Of a DNA stretch of 64,000 bases, positions 1 to 8,713 are shown one piece after another; within the stretch, counting starts at the first letter, position 1, and every line of letters begins with the position of its first letter. The position numbers were made by a program, and so were the translations under genes. The notes under the pieces were generated by a model. It ran no database searches and was not told where the DNA came from. It saw only the letters and a program-made list of their open reading frames with translations. The stretch comes from Craurococcus roseus (GTDB lineage Bacteria > Pseudomonadota > Alphaproteobacteria > Acetobacterales > Acetobacteraceae), in assembly GCF_039523795.1 (NCBI RefSeq), contig NZ_BAAAFZ010000055.1:62001-126000 (forward strand), written 5' to 3'.

Positions 1-597
1 CGGCGCGGCAAGGCTTGGGCGTGGACCGCGAGCCGGCCCGGCTTCGTCCTCGACGTGGTCCCCGGCCGCGCCCGCAACATGGTTTCGACGCTCGGCGCCT
101 ACGCCGCCATCTGCCGGGAGCTGGGCCTGCCCTTCGACTTCCCCGGCAAGCCCGGCGCCTGGGAGGCGCTGCTCGAGGTCACGGACGCGGCCCTGCTGGC
201 GGACGGCGTGCTGTGGATGCTGGGCGAGCCGCGCTGCGCCGACCGCGCCTTCAATGTGGCCAACGGCGACTGCTTCCGCTGGCGCGAGCTTTGGCCGCAT
301 CTGGCGGAGCTGTTCGGTTTGCGGGTCGGCGCCGTGCGGACCATGCCGCTGGCGCGCTGGATGGCGGACAAGGCCCCGGTTTGGGAGCGCGTCCGCGCGC
401 GGCACGGCCTCGTCCTGCCGCTCGAACGGGTGGCGGACTGGGCGTTCGCCGACTTCTTCTTGGGCCTGGAGTGGGACGTGCTGTCCTCCATGGCCGCGGC
501 GCGCGCCGCCGGCTTCACCGGCTCCGTCGACACTTGGGCCATGTTCACGGAGCAGATCGCGGGCTATCGCGCGGCCAGGGTCCTGCCGCCGGCCTGA
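1..597 (+). CDS. NAD-dependent epimerase/SDR (PRISE-like), C-terminal part
   Basis: This is the C-terminal 198 residues of a protein that begins left of the window; the frame is open from base 1 and ends with TGA. The segment AFNVANGDCFRWRELWPHLA and the run of small hydrophobic helices match the C-terminal substrate domain of extended SDR proteins of the progesterone 5-beta-reductase/iridoid synthase-like (PRISE) type. These reduce enones or act as epimerases with NAD(P)H. The N-terminal Rossmann fold with the nucleotide motif is outside the window, so the cofactor motif and the catalytic Tyr/Lys cannot be checked. It is followed by a 91-base gap and a convergent oxidoreductase gene. Confidence 0.75.
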   Translation, partial: RRGKAWAWTASRPGFVLDVVPGRARNMVSTLGAYAAICRELGLPFDFPGKPGAWEALLEVTDAALLADGVLWMLGEPRCADRAFNVANGDCFRWRELWPHLAELFGLRVGAVRTMPLARWMADKAPVWERVRARHGLVLPLERVADWAFADFFLGLEWDVLSSMAAARAAGFTGSVDTWAMFTEQIAGYRAARVLPPA

Positions 598-688
598 GGC
601 GGTTGGCCGGGCCGGAATTCATTGGGGCGCTCGACTACACGTCCGCCGCGTATCGGAGCCGGCGGCCGTCAGGCGGCGGCGGACGCGC

Positions 689-1684
689 TCATCGTGCGGC
701 GGGCTGCGGCTCCGTGACCAGCACGACCTTCCCTGTGACGTTGCGCGACAGTAGCGCGTCCAGCGCCGCGGCCGCGTCCTCCAGCCCGTAGGTGGCCGAG
801 ATGCGCGGGCGCAGCCGTTCTTCCAGCACCCAGGCGAAAAGCCGGCCCACCAGCGCCCGGTTCGCGTTCGGTTCCCGCTTGGCGAAGGCGCCGTAGGACA
901 CGCCGAGGATGCCGCAGCCCTTGAGCAGCGGCAGGTTGAGCGGGATGCGCGGGATCTCCCCGGCGGCGAAGCCGACGACCAGGTGGCGGCCGCCCCAATT
1001 GAGCGAGCGCAACGCCGGTTCGGAGTACGGGCCGCCCACGGGGTCGTAGACCACGTCCACGCCCCCGGTGCTCCCGGTCAGCTCGCGCACCCTTTCCCGC
1101 CATCCTTCCTGCCGATAGTCCACCACCGCGTCGGCGCCGGCGTCCCGGCAGGTTTCCAGCTTGCCGGCGGACGCTGCGGCGACCACCCGCGCGCCCATCA
1201 GCTTCGCCAATTGCACGGCGGCCAAGCCGGCGCCGCCGGCCGCGCCCAACACCAGCACCGTTTCGCCCGGCCGCAGCGCGGCGCGGTCGCGCAGGGCGTG
1301 GAGCGTCGTCCCGTAGGCGTAGGAGAGCGCCGCGGCGGTCACGGCGTCCACGCCCTCCGGGACCGCCACCACGGCGTCCGCCCCCGCCACGGCCATTTCG
1401 GCGAAGCCGCCGTGGCTCGTCATGGCCAGCACGCGGGTCCCCGGCGGCGGCCCGGCCACGCCTTCGCCCAATTCGGCCACCGCGCCCGCCACCTCGCCGC
1501 CCGGGGAAAAGGGCAGCGGCGGGCGCGTCTGGTACCGGCCCTGGATGATCAACGTGTCCGGGAAGTTCACCGCGCAGGCCTCGACCCGGATCAGCACTTG
1601 GCCCGGCCCAGGCCGCGGCGCGGGCACCTCCTCCAGCGTCAGCCCCGACGGCGGTCCGAAGGCGCGGCACATCACGGCTTTCAC
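689..1684 (-). CDS. NADPH:quinone oxidoreductase (zinc-free MDR family)
   Basis: A 331-residue medium-chain dehydrogenase/reductase. The N-terminal GroES-like domain shows NFPDTLIIQGRYQ and FSPGGEVAG, typical of the quinone oxidoreductase (Nqo/Qor) branch. The nucleotide-binding domain carries LGAAGGAGLAAVQLAK, the AAGGVG-type NADPH motif. The cysteine cluster of zinc alcohol dehydrogenases is absent. Reduction of quinones, enones or enoyl thioesters with NADPH in the cytosol is expected, and the substrate is not predictable. I chose the GTG at 1684 because GAGAGG lies 8 bases upstream and MKAVMCRAFG is the usual family start; an in-frame ATG at 1738 would add 18 Arg-rich residues. It is divergent from the acyl-CoA dehydrogenase gene. 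Confidence 0.88.
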   Translation of the reverse strand: MKAVMCRAFGPPSGLTLEEVPAPRPGPGQVLIRVEACAVNFPDTLIIQGRYQTRPPLPFSPGGEVAGAVAELGEGVAGPPPGTRVLAMTSHGGFAEMAVAGADAVVAVPEGVDAVTAAALSYAYGTTLHALRDRAALRPGETVLVLGAAGGAGLAAVQLAKLMGARVVAAASAGKLETCRDAGADAVVDYRQEGWRERVRELTGSTGGVDVVYDPVGGPYSEPALRSLNWGGRHLVVGFAAGEIPRIPLNLPLLKGCGILGVSYGAFAKREPNANRALVGRLFAWVLEERLRPRISATYGLEDAAAALDALLSRNVTGKVVLVTEPQPAAR

Positions 1685-1860
1685 CTTGGCACCCTCTCGA
1701 GGCGGGGACGCGCGAAACGCTGGCCGGCGCCGCGCCACTTGGCAAGCATCGCGCGGCCGCCTTGCCCGGGCGGGACCGCTGGGCCACGCTGCGCGGCAAC
1801 GGGCAGCAAGGCCGCTGCGGACCGGCTTTCCCGGCCCCGGCGCGCCGGGGAGGGAGCGCC

Positions 1861-3105
1861 ATGGACTTCGCCTATTCCGAACGGGTCGAGGAGCTGCGCT
1901 CCCGGCTGCTGAACTTCTTCGACGACCACATCCGCCCGAACGACCGGCTTTACCACCAGCAGCTCGCCGAAGCGCCCGACCGCTGGCAGCCGGTGCCGAT
2001 CGTCGAGGAGCTGAAGCCCAAGGCGCGCGCCGCCGGGTTGTGGAACCTGTTCCTGCCGCATTCGGAGCGCGGCGCCGGCCTCTCCAACCTGGAATACGCG
2101 CCGCTGGCCGAGATCATGGGCGGCGTCCCCTGGTCGAGCGAGGTGTTCAACTGCTCCGCGCCCGACACGGGCAACATGGAGACGATCGACCGCTACGGCA
2201 CCGACGCGCAGAAGCGCGAGTGGCTCGACCCCCTGCTGGAAGGCGAGATCCGCTCCTGCTTCGCCATGACGGAGCCGGACGTCGCGTCCTCGGACGCCAC
2301 CAACATCCAAACGCGGATCGTGCGGGACGGCGACCACTACGTCATCAACGGCCGCAAGTGGTGGTCGTCGGGCGCCGGCGACCCGCGCTGCGCGATCTTC
2401 ATCGTCATGGGCAAGACGGCGCCGGACAGCCCGGACAAGTACCGCCAGCAATCCATGGTCCTGGTGCCGCGAAACACGCCCGGCCTGACGATAAAGCGCA
2501 TGCTGCCGGTCTTCGGCTTCGACGACGCGCCGCACGGCCACGCCGAACTGCTGTTCGAGGACGTGCGGGTGCCGGCGGAGAACATCCTGCTTGGCGAAGG
2601 CCGCGGCTTCGAGATCGCGCAGGGCCGCCTCGGCCCCGGACGCATCCACCACTGCATGCGCGCCATCGGCCTGGCCGAGCGGGCGCTGGAGCTGATGTGC
2701 AAGCGCTCGCTGGAGCGGCGGCCCTTCGGCAAGCCCCTGGCCGAGCAGGGCGTGATCATCGAGCGCATCGCGCAATCCCGCATCCTGATCGACCAGGCGC
2801 GGCTGCTGACCCTGCACGCGGCCTGGCGCATGGACACGGTGGGCAACAAGGTGGCGCGCGCGGAGATCGCCGAGATCAAGGTGGCCGCGCCGCAGATGGC
2901 CTGCCAGGTGATCGACTGGGCGATCCAGGCGCACGGCGGCGGCGGCGTGACGGAGGACTTCCCGCTCGCCCACTTCTTCAAGATCGCCCGCACGCTCCGC
3001 ATCGTGGACGGGCCGGACGAGGTGCACCGCTTCCAGCTCGGCCGCATGGAACTGGCGAAGCACAAGCCGCCGCGGGCGGAGGCCTCGGCGCGGGCCGCGG
3101 AGTGA
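1861..3105 (+). CDS. acyl-CoA dehydrogenase, ACAD10/11-like
   Basis: A 414-residue flavoprotein that oxidises acyl-CoA to 2-enoyl-CoA and passes electrons to ETF. CFAMTEPDVASSDATN is the FAD/substrate signature in the middle domain, followed by GRKWWSSGA. The C-terminal helical domain has RRPFGKPLAEQG and ends with RIVDGPDEVHRFQLGRMEL, the form found in the ACAD10/11 clade. The start is ATG 1861, behind GGGAGG; an in-frame ATG at 1762 has only low-complexity sequence after it. The next gene begins 1 base after the stop, so the two are almost certainly co-translated. The partner is an APH-fold kinase, the same pair of activities fused in animal ACAD10/ACAD11, which suggests a role on hydroxyacyl-CoA substrates. 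Confidence 0.92.
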   Translation: MDFAYSERVEELRSRLLNFFDDHIRPNDRLYHQQLAEAPDRWQPVPIVEELKPKARAAGLWNLFLPHSERGAGLSNLEYAPLAEIMGGVPWSSEVFNCSAPDTGNMETIDRYGTDAQKREWLDPLLEGEIRSCFAMTEPDVASSDATNIQTRIVRDGDHYVINGRKWWSSGAGDPRCAIFIVMGKTAPDSPDKYRQQSMVLVPRNTPGLTIKRMLPVFGFDDAPHGHAELLFEDVRVPAENILLGEGRGFEIAQGRLGPGRIHHCMRAIGLAERALELMCKRSLERRPFGKPLAEQGVIIERIAQSRILIDQARLLTLHAAWRMDTVGNKVARAEIAEIKVAAPQMACQVIDWAIQAHGGGGVTEDFPLAHFFKIARTLRIVDGPDEVHRFQLGRMELAKHKPPRAEASARAAE

Positions 3106-3106
3106 C

Positions 3107-4180
3107 ATGAGCGCCGGCGGCGGCATGCCCGAGCTGGTGCCGGTGCTGGACCGGCACCGCTTCGACGAGGCCGCCCTGGCGCGCCACCTGCGCGAACACC
3201 TGCCGGGCTTCGACGGCCCGGTGGAGGTGCGGCAGTTCCAGGGCGGCCAGTCCAATCCGACCTTCCATCTGCGCACGGAAGCCGGCGATTACGTCCTTCG
3301 CAAGAAGCCGCCCGGCAAGCTGCTGCCCCGCGCCCACGCGGTGGAGCGCGAGTACCGCATCCTGCGCGCGCTGGCCGGCAGCGGGGTGCCGGTGCCGCCG
3401 GTCCGTTCGCTGTGCGAGGACGCGTCGGTCATCGGCACCGCCTTCTTCGTCATGGACCACGTCCCCGGCCGGGTCTTCTTCGACCGCGTGATGAGGACCG
3501 GCACGCCGGCCGAGCGCGCGGCGGTGTACGAGGACATGGCGCGGGTGCTGGCGGCGCTGCACCGCGTGGACTGGCGCGCCGCGGGGCTGGAGGGGTTCGG
3601 CAGGCCCGAGGGCTACATGGCGCGCCAAGTGGCCTTGTGGACGCAGCAATGGGAAGCGGCGCGCGTCGAGGAGATGCCGGAGATGGACCGGCTCGCCGCT
3701 TGGCTGCCGCGGCACCTGCCGGCCGACGAGGAGGCGACGATCGCCCACGGCGACTTCCGCCTGGGCAACCTCATCATCCACCCGACCGAGCCGCGGATCG
3801 TCGCCGTGCTGGATTGGGAGCTGGCCACCATCGGCCACCCGCTGGCCGACCTGGGCTACGCCTGCCTGACCTACCACTTCGAGCCGGGGCCGGACGGCGT
3901 TTCCGGCGTGCTCGGCACCGACCTGTCCGGCACCGGCATCCCGACAGAGGCGGAATTCGTGTCCCGCTACTGCGCCCATGCGGGGCGGCCTGTGCCCCCG
4001 GTGCTCGACGTGTTCGTGGCGTTCTCGATGTTCCGGTTGGCGTCCATCATCGCCGGCGTGTGGCGCCGGGCGCTGGACGGCAACGCCGCGGACCCGCGGG
4101 CGATCGGCTACAGGGACCGCTACCGCGACATGGCCGAGCGCGCCTGGGAACTGGCGCGGCGCATCGACCCCGGCACGTAG
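3107..4180 (+). CDS. APH-family phosphotransferase (ACAD10/11 kinase-like)
   Basis: A 357-residue protein with the aminoglycoside phosphotransferase/choline kinase fold. The glycine-rich region is QFQGGQSNPTFHL, the ATP lysine is in YVLRKKPPG, the Brenner loop is HGDFRLGNLI, and the metal-binding segment is LDWELATIGHPLADLGY. All catalytic residues are present, so it is expected to be active. It starts 1 base after the acyl-CoA dehydrogenase stop. In ACAD11 and in the levulinate (Lva) pathway, kinases of this family phosphorylate 4-hydroxyacyl-CoA so that the hydroxyl can leave. A similar role is the best guess here and antibiotic resistance is unlikely. The end is convergent with the phosphatase gene, 7 bases away. 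Confidence 0.9.
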   Translation: MSAGGGMPELVPVLDRHRFDEAALARHLREHLPGFDGPVEVRQFQGGQSNPTFHLRTEAGDYVLRKKPPGKLLPRAHAVEREYRILRALAGSGVPVPPVRSLCEDASVIGTAFFVMDHVPGRVFFDRVMRTGTPAERAAVYEDMARVLAALHRVDWRAAGLEGFGRPEGYMARQVALWTQQWEAARVEEMPEMDRLAAWLPRHLPADEEATIAHGDFRLGNLIIHPTEPRIVAVLDWELATIGHPLADLGYACLTYHFEPGPDGVSGVLGTDLSGTGIPTEAEFVSRYCAHAGRPVPPVLDVFVAFSMFRLASIIAGVWRRALDGNAADPRAIGYRDRYRDMAERAWELARRIDPGT

Positions 4181-4187
4181 CGGGCCG

Positions 4188-4961
4188 CTATCCCAGCAGC
4201 GCCGCGCGCAGCCGGGCGAGACGTGGGGGATGGAGGCCGAGGCCGTGCTCCAGCAGCGCTTCCAGGCTGCCGCCGTGGCGGGAAACGGCTAGGTCGAGCG
4301 CGGCCTCGAGCAGCGGCCGGTGGGCGGTCAGCAGGGTGTCGCGCACATCGGCCGGCGTGTTCGGCGGCAGCGCGTGCTCGCGCTTCCAGATGCGGTTCGT
4401 GGAGAGGTAATCCGCGGCGACCGTTTCCCGCGGCACCCCCAGCGCGGTCAGGACCAAGGCCGCGCCGAACCCCGTGCGATCCTTGCCGGCCGAGCAGTGG
4501 AAGAGCAACGGCAGCCGCTCCTCGCGCAGCAGCAAGTCGAACAAGGCCCGGTAGCGCGGCAGGTGGTCGGTCGCGTAGGCCGTGTAGGCGGTGCGCAGCA
4601 GGTCGTGGACGTCCTCGCCCGTCGCCTCTTCCCGGGCGAGCAGGTCGCGCAGCGAAGCGCCGACCCGCGGTTCGATGGGCAGGCGCACCACCTCCGGCGC
4701 GTCCGCGGCCGGCAGGCGCGAGGGGGCGCGGGCGGCTTCGCGCTCGCCGCGCAGGTCGCAGACGGTGCGGATGCCGGTCGCGCCGAAGGCCGTCAGGTCC
4801 GCTTCGGTCAGCCCGGCGAGGGAGGCGGAACGGAACACGCGCCCGAACCGCACGCGGCGGCCGTCGGCGGCGCGGTAGCCGCCGAGGTCGCGCAGGTTGG
4901 AACACCCTTCGAGCGCCACCACGCGCGGCAGCGGCGCCTCGTTGTCCGATGCGTTCGGCAA
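4188..4961 (-). CDS. tyrosine-protein phosphatase (DSP/PTP Y_phosphatase3 family)
   Basis: A 257-residue protein with LEGCSNLRDLGGYRAADGR at the N-terminus and the P-loop HCSAGKDRTGFG (Cys-x5-Arg) in the middle, the two hallmarks of the bacterial PTP family that also includes lipid phosphatases such as MptpB. The Cys acts as the nucleophile and the Asp of AGKDRTG is the family variant. I chose TTG 4961 because a strong GGAGGGAGGG lies just upstream and the conserved region begins soon after; an upstream ATG at 5105 would add 48 residues of non-conserved Arg-rich sequence. The substrate (phosphotyrosine, phosphoserine or phosphoinositide) cannot be told from sequence. The gene stands alone. 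Confidence 0.85.
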   Translation of the reverse strand: MPNASDNEAPLPRVVALEGCSNLRDLGGYRAADGRRVRFGRVFRSASLAGLTEADLTAFGATGIRTVCDLRGEREAARAPSRLPAADAPEVVRLPIEPRVGASLRDLLAREEATGEDVHDLLRTAYTAYATDHLPRYRALFDLLLREERLPLLFHCSAGKDRTGFGAALVLTALGVPRETVAADYLSTNRIWKREHALPPNTPADVRDTLLTAHRPLLEAALDLAVSRHGGSLEALLEHGLGLHPPRLARLRAALLG

Positions 4962-5181
4962 GCGGCCCTCCCTCCTCGATGATCTGCCGGGGTCCGCTCG
5001 CGCCCAACGACGATTTCGGCCGCTACGGAGCAGCGAGCTCCGTCCGACACCAGGAGCGGGGCCGCGTGCGCCACACACCCTGGCGTCGCCGGCGCCGCAC
5101 TCCACGGCGACGGAGCGCCTCGCCGGGATGCTGCCCGCCCGCTCCGCGACCGGCGGCGATGCAGTGCCGCGTCCAAGCAGT

Positions 5182-6171
5182 TCAGTCGGCGCGTATGTTG
5201 GCGGCTTGCGCCGTGTCCTTCCAGCCCGCGATCTCGGAGCGGAGCCTCCGGGCCACCTCGTCCGGCCCGGCGTACCTCACCAGCGACCCGGCTTCGAACG
5301 CCCTCTTCCTGAGGCCCTCGTCGGACAGGGCCTGCTCCAAAGTCTCGGTGAGCTTCTGGCGGACGTCGGCTGGAACGGCCTTCGGCGCGTAAAGGGCGAA
5401 CCAGACGTTGAGGGGCAGGTCGCGCAGGCCGTTCTCGGTCAAGGAGGGCACGTCCGGCAGGCCCGGATGCCGCTCGTTGGAGCTGACGCAGAGCGCCCGC
5501 ACCTTGCCGTCCCGCACCAAGCTGACCAGCGGCGGGGGCGAGTTCATGTAGAACTGGACGCGGCCGGCGATGAGGTCGCCGATGGTTTCCCCGGTCCCCC
5601 GGTAAGGGACGTGCAGCATGTCCATGCCGGTCCGCGACTTCAGCAGTTCGGTCCCGAGATGGTGCATCGAGCCGTTGCCCGCCGAGGCGTAGCTGATCTT
5701 GCCGGGGTTGGCCTTGGCGTAGGCGACCAGCTCCTGCAGGTTGTTGACCGGCAGCGAGGGGTGCACGACGAAGAGCTGCGGTGTGTCGGACACCTGCCCG
5801 ATGGGCACGAAGTCGTCCGTCGTGCTCACGCCGCCGGTGCCGCCGATCGCCGCCCGCCCGGCCATCGTCCCGCAGTAGCCCATGAGGAGCGTGTGACCGT
5901 CGGGCTGCGACCGGGCGACGTGCATCAGCCCGACGACGTCGTTGCCGCCGGGGCGGTTCTCGACCACCACGGGCTGGCCCAACAAGGTTCCCATCGGCGG
6001 CGCGATCAGCCGGGCGGCGTAGTCGGTCCCGCCGCCGGCCGGGATCGGCACGACGATGCTCACGGCACGGTTGGGGAAGCGGCTTTGAGCGGCCGCAGGC
6101 GCCGCGCCGCTCCAGGCCGCGGCGGCGAGGACCGCCCGCCTGCCGATGCTTTGTCCCGCGAACTTGGTCAT
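5182..6171 (-). CDS. tripartite tricarboxylate transporter substrate-binding protein (Bug/TctC)
   Basis: A 329-residue periplasmic binding protein of the Bug family. The first 29 residues are a signal peptide with a GRRAVLAAAA core (Tat-like twin Arg) ending at AAAQ. The mature protein starts with RFPNRAVSIVVPIPAGGGTD, followed by VVENRPGGNDVVGL and ISYASAGNGSMHHLG, the ligand-wrapping loops of the family. The ligand is usually a carboxylate. No TctA/TctB membrane subunits are nearby, which is common for the amplified Bug sets of this group. The ATG is preceded by GGGAGGG. It is the last gene of a minus-strand series after a decarboxylase-family gene and an SDR, so it may bring in the carboxylate that they process. 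Confidence 0.92.
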   Translation of the reverse strand: MTKFAGQSIGRRAVLAAAAWSGAAPAAAQSRFPNRAVSIVVPIPAGGGTDYAARLIAPPMGTLLGQPVVVENRPGGNDVVGLMHVARSQPDGHTLLMGYCGTMAGRAAIGGTGGVSTTDDFVPIGQVSDTPQLFVVHPSLPVNNLQELVAYAKANPGKISYASAGNGSMHHLGTELLKSRTGMDMLHVPYRGTGETIGDLIAGRVQFYMNSPPPLVSLVRDGKVRALCVSSNERHPGLPDVPSLTENGLRDLPLNVWFALYAPKAVPADVRQKLTETLEQALSDEGLRKRAFEAGSLVRYAGPDEVARRLRSEIAGWKDTAQAANIRAD

Positions 6172-6230
6172 CTCGTTGCCCTCCCTGCGTGTCCGGCCTT
6201 CCGCCGATCGGCGGTGCGGCGGGCCGCGCC

Positions 6231-7040
6231 TCAGCCGCGAGCGGCCGCGCAAAGCCCGCCGTCCACCAGGATCTCGGTCCCCGTGATGTACTTCGACTCG
6301 TCGGACGCCAGGAACAGCGCCGCGTTCGCGACGTCCCACGCCTCGCCCATGCGGCCCATCGGCACCTGCCCGTGCCGGCGGCGGTAAAAGGCGTCCCTGT
6401 CCATCCCGGTTTCGCGGCTGGCGAAGTCCTGCGCGATCTTCTCCACGAGCGGGGTGTCCATCAATCCCGGCAGCACGCAGTTCAGCCGGACGCCGCGGCG
6501 GGCGTAGTCGATCGCCACCACGCGGCTGAACTGCACCAGTCCGGCTTTGGCGGCGGCGTAGCCCGCCTGGGGCTTTCCGGTGTAGCGGATGGCGGCGGTC
6601 GAGGCGATGGAGACGATCACGCCCTTCCCCTGGGCCTCCATCCGCGGGAGGACGGCCTTGCAGCACAGGAAGGCGCTCTTGAGGTTGACGTCGATCTGGC
6701 TGTCCCAGGCCTCCTCGGTCATGGTGGCCGGGTCGCCGGGCAACGAATGGCCCACGTTGTTGACCAGGATGTCGACGCGCCCCAGGCGAGCCACGCAATC
6801 GGCCACCAGCGCATCGACCGCCGCCCTATCCGTGACGTCCCCGACGCCGACGACGAAGGTGCCGCCTTCGCCCTCGACGATGCGCCGGGTCTCCTCGGCC
6901 GCCTCCCGGTTCACGTCGACGCCGTAGACCGCCGCGCCCCGCCGCGCGAACAGGACGGCGATGGCCTTGCCGTTGCCCCACCCCGCCGACTGCGAACCGC
7001 AGCCGGTGACGAAGGCGACTTTCCCTTCAAGGCCGAACAT
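6231..7040 (-). CDS. short-chain dehydrogenase/reductase (SDR)
   Basis: A 269-residue classical SDR. The cofactor motif is VTGCGSQSAGWGNGKAIA, an expanded TGxxxGxG loop; NNVG follows, then the catalytic Ser in VSIASTAAIRYTG and the YAAAK active-site pair. The C-terminus ITGTEILVDGG is the usual dimer region. Asp-Val-Asn at the end of the second strand (VYGVDVN) favours NAD(H) over NADP(H). It oxidises or reduces a hydroxyl/keto group of an unknown substrate. The ATG overlaps the end of the upstream carboxymuconolactone decarboxylase-family gene by 14 bases, so they share one transcript. The TctC gene follows 59 bases downstream. Confidence 0.92.
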   Translation of the reverse strand: MFGLEGKVAFVTGCGSQSAGWGNGKAIAVLFARRGAAVYGVDVNREAAEETRRIVEGEGGTFVVGVGDVTDRAAVDALVADCVARLGRVDILVNNVGHSLPGDPATMTEEAWDSQIDVNLKSAFLCCKAVLPRMEAQGKGVIVSIASTAAIRYTGKPQAGYAAAKAGLVQFSRVVAIDYARRGVRLNCVLPGLMDTPLVEKIAQDFASRETGMDRDAFYRRRHGQVPMGRMGEAWDVANAALFLASDESKYITGTEILVDGGLCAAARG

Positions 7041-7584
7041 GGCCGCTCGCCTCCTTGGTGGACAGGTCGTCCTTCGAGTCGATGCCCAGGGCCTCGATGA
7101 AGCGGGACACCATGTTGTACGCCCCGATGGTGGCCGTCAGCTCGACCAAGCACCGCTCGTCCAAGGCATCCCGGACCGGCGCGAAGGTCTCGGCGGGCAC
7201 ATGGATCTCGCGGGTCATCGAGTCGCAGTAGGCCAGCACCGCTTCTTGGGTGACGTCGAACAGGCCGGTGCCCCTCCAGTCCGGCAGGGCGTCCACCCGG
7301 GCCCGGGTCAGCCCTTCCTTGAGCGCGATCGGGGCGTGCTGCTCGGCCTCGTAGGCCGCGCCGTTCAGGTGGGCGATCCGCATGATGACCAGTTCCCGGA
7401 GCGACCCGGGCAGCGCGCATTCGTGCCGGATGGCGGTCAGGTACCGCAGCCAGCCTTCGGCGACCGGGCCGCTGTGCAGCAGCATGGCGTAGAGGTGCAG
7501 CACGCTGCCGCGCTCGCGGACGATGCGGTCCGCCAGTTCCTTGGTTTCGGGCTTGTTCGGGTCGGCGTAGGGTATGCGGGCCAA
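7027..7584 (-). CDS. carboxymuconolactone decarboxylase (CMD) family protein
   Basis: A 185-residue all-helical protein of the AhpD/CMD superfamily. The core helix RELVIMRIAHLNGAAYEAEQ matches the CMD signature, but the redox CxxC of AhpD is replaced (NGAAYEAEQH), so a peroxidase role is unlikely. The conserved His of the active helix is kept in AEQHAP. Proteins of this subgroup are usually annotated from neighbours. Here the SDR and the Bug binding protein follow in the same operon, suggesting catabolism of a small cyclic or aromatic acid. First gene of the operon; the upstream 100 bases are the probable promoter. Confidence 0.88.
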   Translation of the reverse strand: MARIPYADPNKPETKELADRIVRERGSVLHLYAMLLHSGPVAEGWLRYLTAIRHECALPGSLRELVIMRIAHLNGAAYEAEQHAPIALKEGLTRARVDALPDWRGTGLFDVTQEAVLAYCDSMTREIHVPAETFAPVRDALDERCLVELTATIGAYNMVSRFIEALGIDSKDDLSTKEASGHVRP

Positions 7585-7687
7585 GGGCGCCTCCTCTTGG
7601 AGCCTGATCCGCCTTTTGGTGGATGCCGCCCCCAGCCAACCAGCACCGGGTCGAGCTCGGCGGTCAAGCCGCGCGGGGTTGATCGGG

Positions 7688-8713
7688 CTACCCGGTCCCG
7701 TCCACGATGGGCACGCTGCCTTCCAGGAAGCGCGATACGTCGGCGCCCGTGAGGCCGCTGTCCCCCAGGTCGAAGACGCGGCGGTCCAGCTCCCGGCCCG
7801 ACCGCGTCAGGACCGCCAACTCGACGCCGCCTTCGCGGGCGGTCAAACGGGCCAGCACCTCCTCGCCGTCCGCCTCGCCCTTCGCCGTTTCGACGAAATC
7901 TCTGATCTCGTCGAGCACATCGCCGCCTTCTGGCCCGGCCCCGTCGAGAAAGGCTCCGATTTCGTACGCCAAAGCCGACGGCGTGCAGAACGGGAGGATG
8001 AGAGCGCCTTCCGTGGCCTCCGGTCCGAGCGAGGCCCGCCAGCGCTCGAACGCGTCCATGCGCTCGCGGTCTTGCGCCTCCTCGGCGGCGTCCAGCGCCT
8101 CCGGGTCGAGATCGGCGTCGTCCTCGGATGGCTCGGTCCTGAACACCACGGCGCCGGCCAGCACCGCGATCCCGCCGTCCGATCCGCCGCCGGGCGGCGC
8201 AAGGGGCAGGTCGGCGGACGGCCGCCCGCCCGCGACGTCGAGCAGTACGCGCCGGACGGCGCACGGGGACAAAGCCTGGACGGCTTCGGCCGTGCTCCAT
8301 CCCGCCGCGAAGGCCACCTCGGCCCCGGGCGGGAACGCGCCCGAAGCGGCCAAGCCGCGGGCCAGCGTCGCCGGGTCGGGCGGGGGGCCTCCCTCGGCCA
8401 CGACCGGCAGCAGCACGAGGCTGGCGAAGTTGAAATCGCGCTGGCCTTCGGCCGCCTCCGCCACCTCCGTCAGGTCGTCGGCGAAATCCTCGACGGCGTC
8501 GTCCTCGTACCTTTCGGACAGCTTCCGCACGGCCGCCGCCAGCACGCCGTCCCTGCCGCCGGCGATGAACTCCTCAGCGAGGTCTTCGAAGCCGTCGCGG
8601 TCCCCGTCCAGCCACGCCCGGATCAGGCGGTCGGCCGGGGTACCGCCAACCGCGCCCCTGACCCTGCCGTTGCGGCTCGGCGGCGGCGGTGCGTGCGTGG
8701 TCTTTCGCGGCAT
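7688..8713 (-). CDS. hypothetical acidic protein, family not recognised
   Basis: A 341-residue acidic protein that I do not recognise. The first 25 residues are basic and Pro-rich, then comes a long region rich in Asp, Glu and Ala with several predicted amphipathic helices (for example RLIRAWLDGDRDGFEDLAEE). Two more conserved-looking stretches are RDFNFASLVLLPVVAEG and GALILPFCTPSALAYEIGAF. There is no signal peptide, no membrane segment and no obvious metal or nucleotide motif. I chose ATG 8713, with GAAAGG 8 bases upstream, over an in-frame ATG at 8935 whose extension looks non-coding. Codon use resembles the neighbours, so it is probably native. It appears monocistronic. Confidence 0.7.
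   Translation of the reverse strand: MPRKTTHAPPPPSRNGRVRGAVGGTPADRLIRAWLDGDRDGFEDLAEEFIAGGRDGVLAAAVRKLSERYEDDAVEDFADDLTEVAEAAEGQRDFNFASLVLLPVVAEGGPPPDPATLARGLAASGAFPPGAEVAFAAGWSTAEAVQALSPCAVRRVLLDVAGGRPSADLPLAPPGGGSDGGIAVLAGAVVFRTEPSEDDADLDPEALDAAEEAQDRERMDAFERWRASLGPEATEGALILPFCTPSALAYEIGAFLDGAGPEGGDVLDEIRDFVETAKGEADGEEVLARLTAREGGVELAVLTRSGRELDRRVFDLGDSGLTGADVSRFLEGSVPIVDGTG

Noticed and set aside
3107..4180. Aminoglycoside resistance gene
   Set aside because: The APH fold is present, but the tight coupling with an acyl-CoA dehydrogenase indicates an ACAD10/11-type metabolic kinase.
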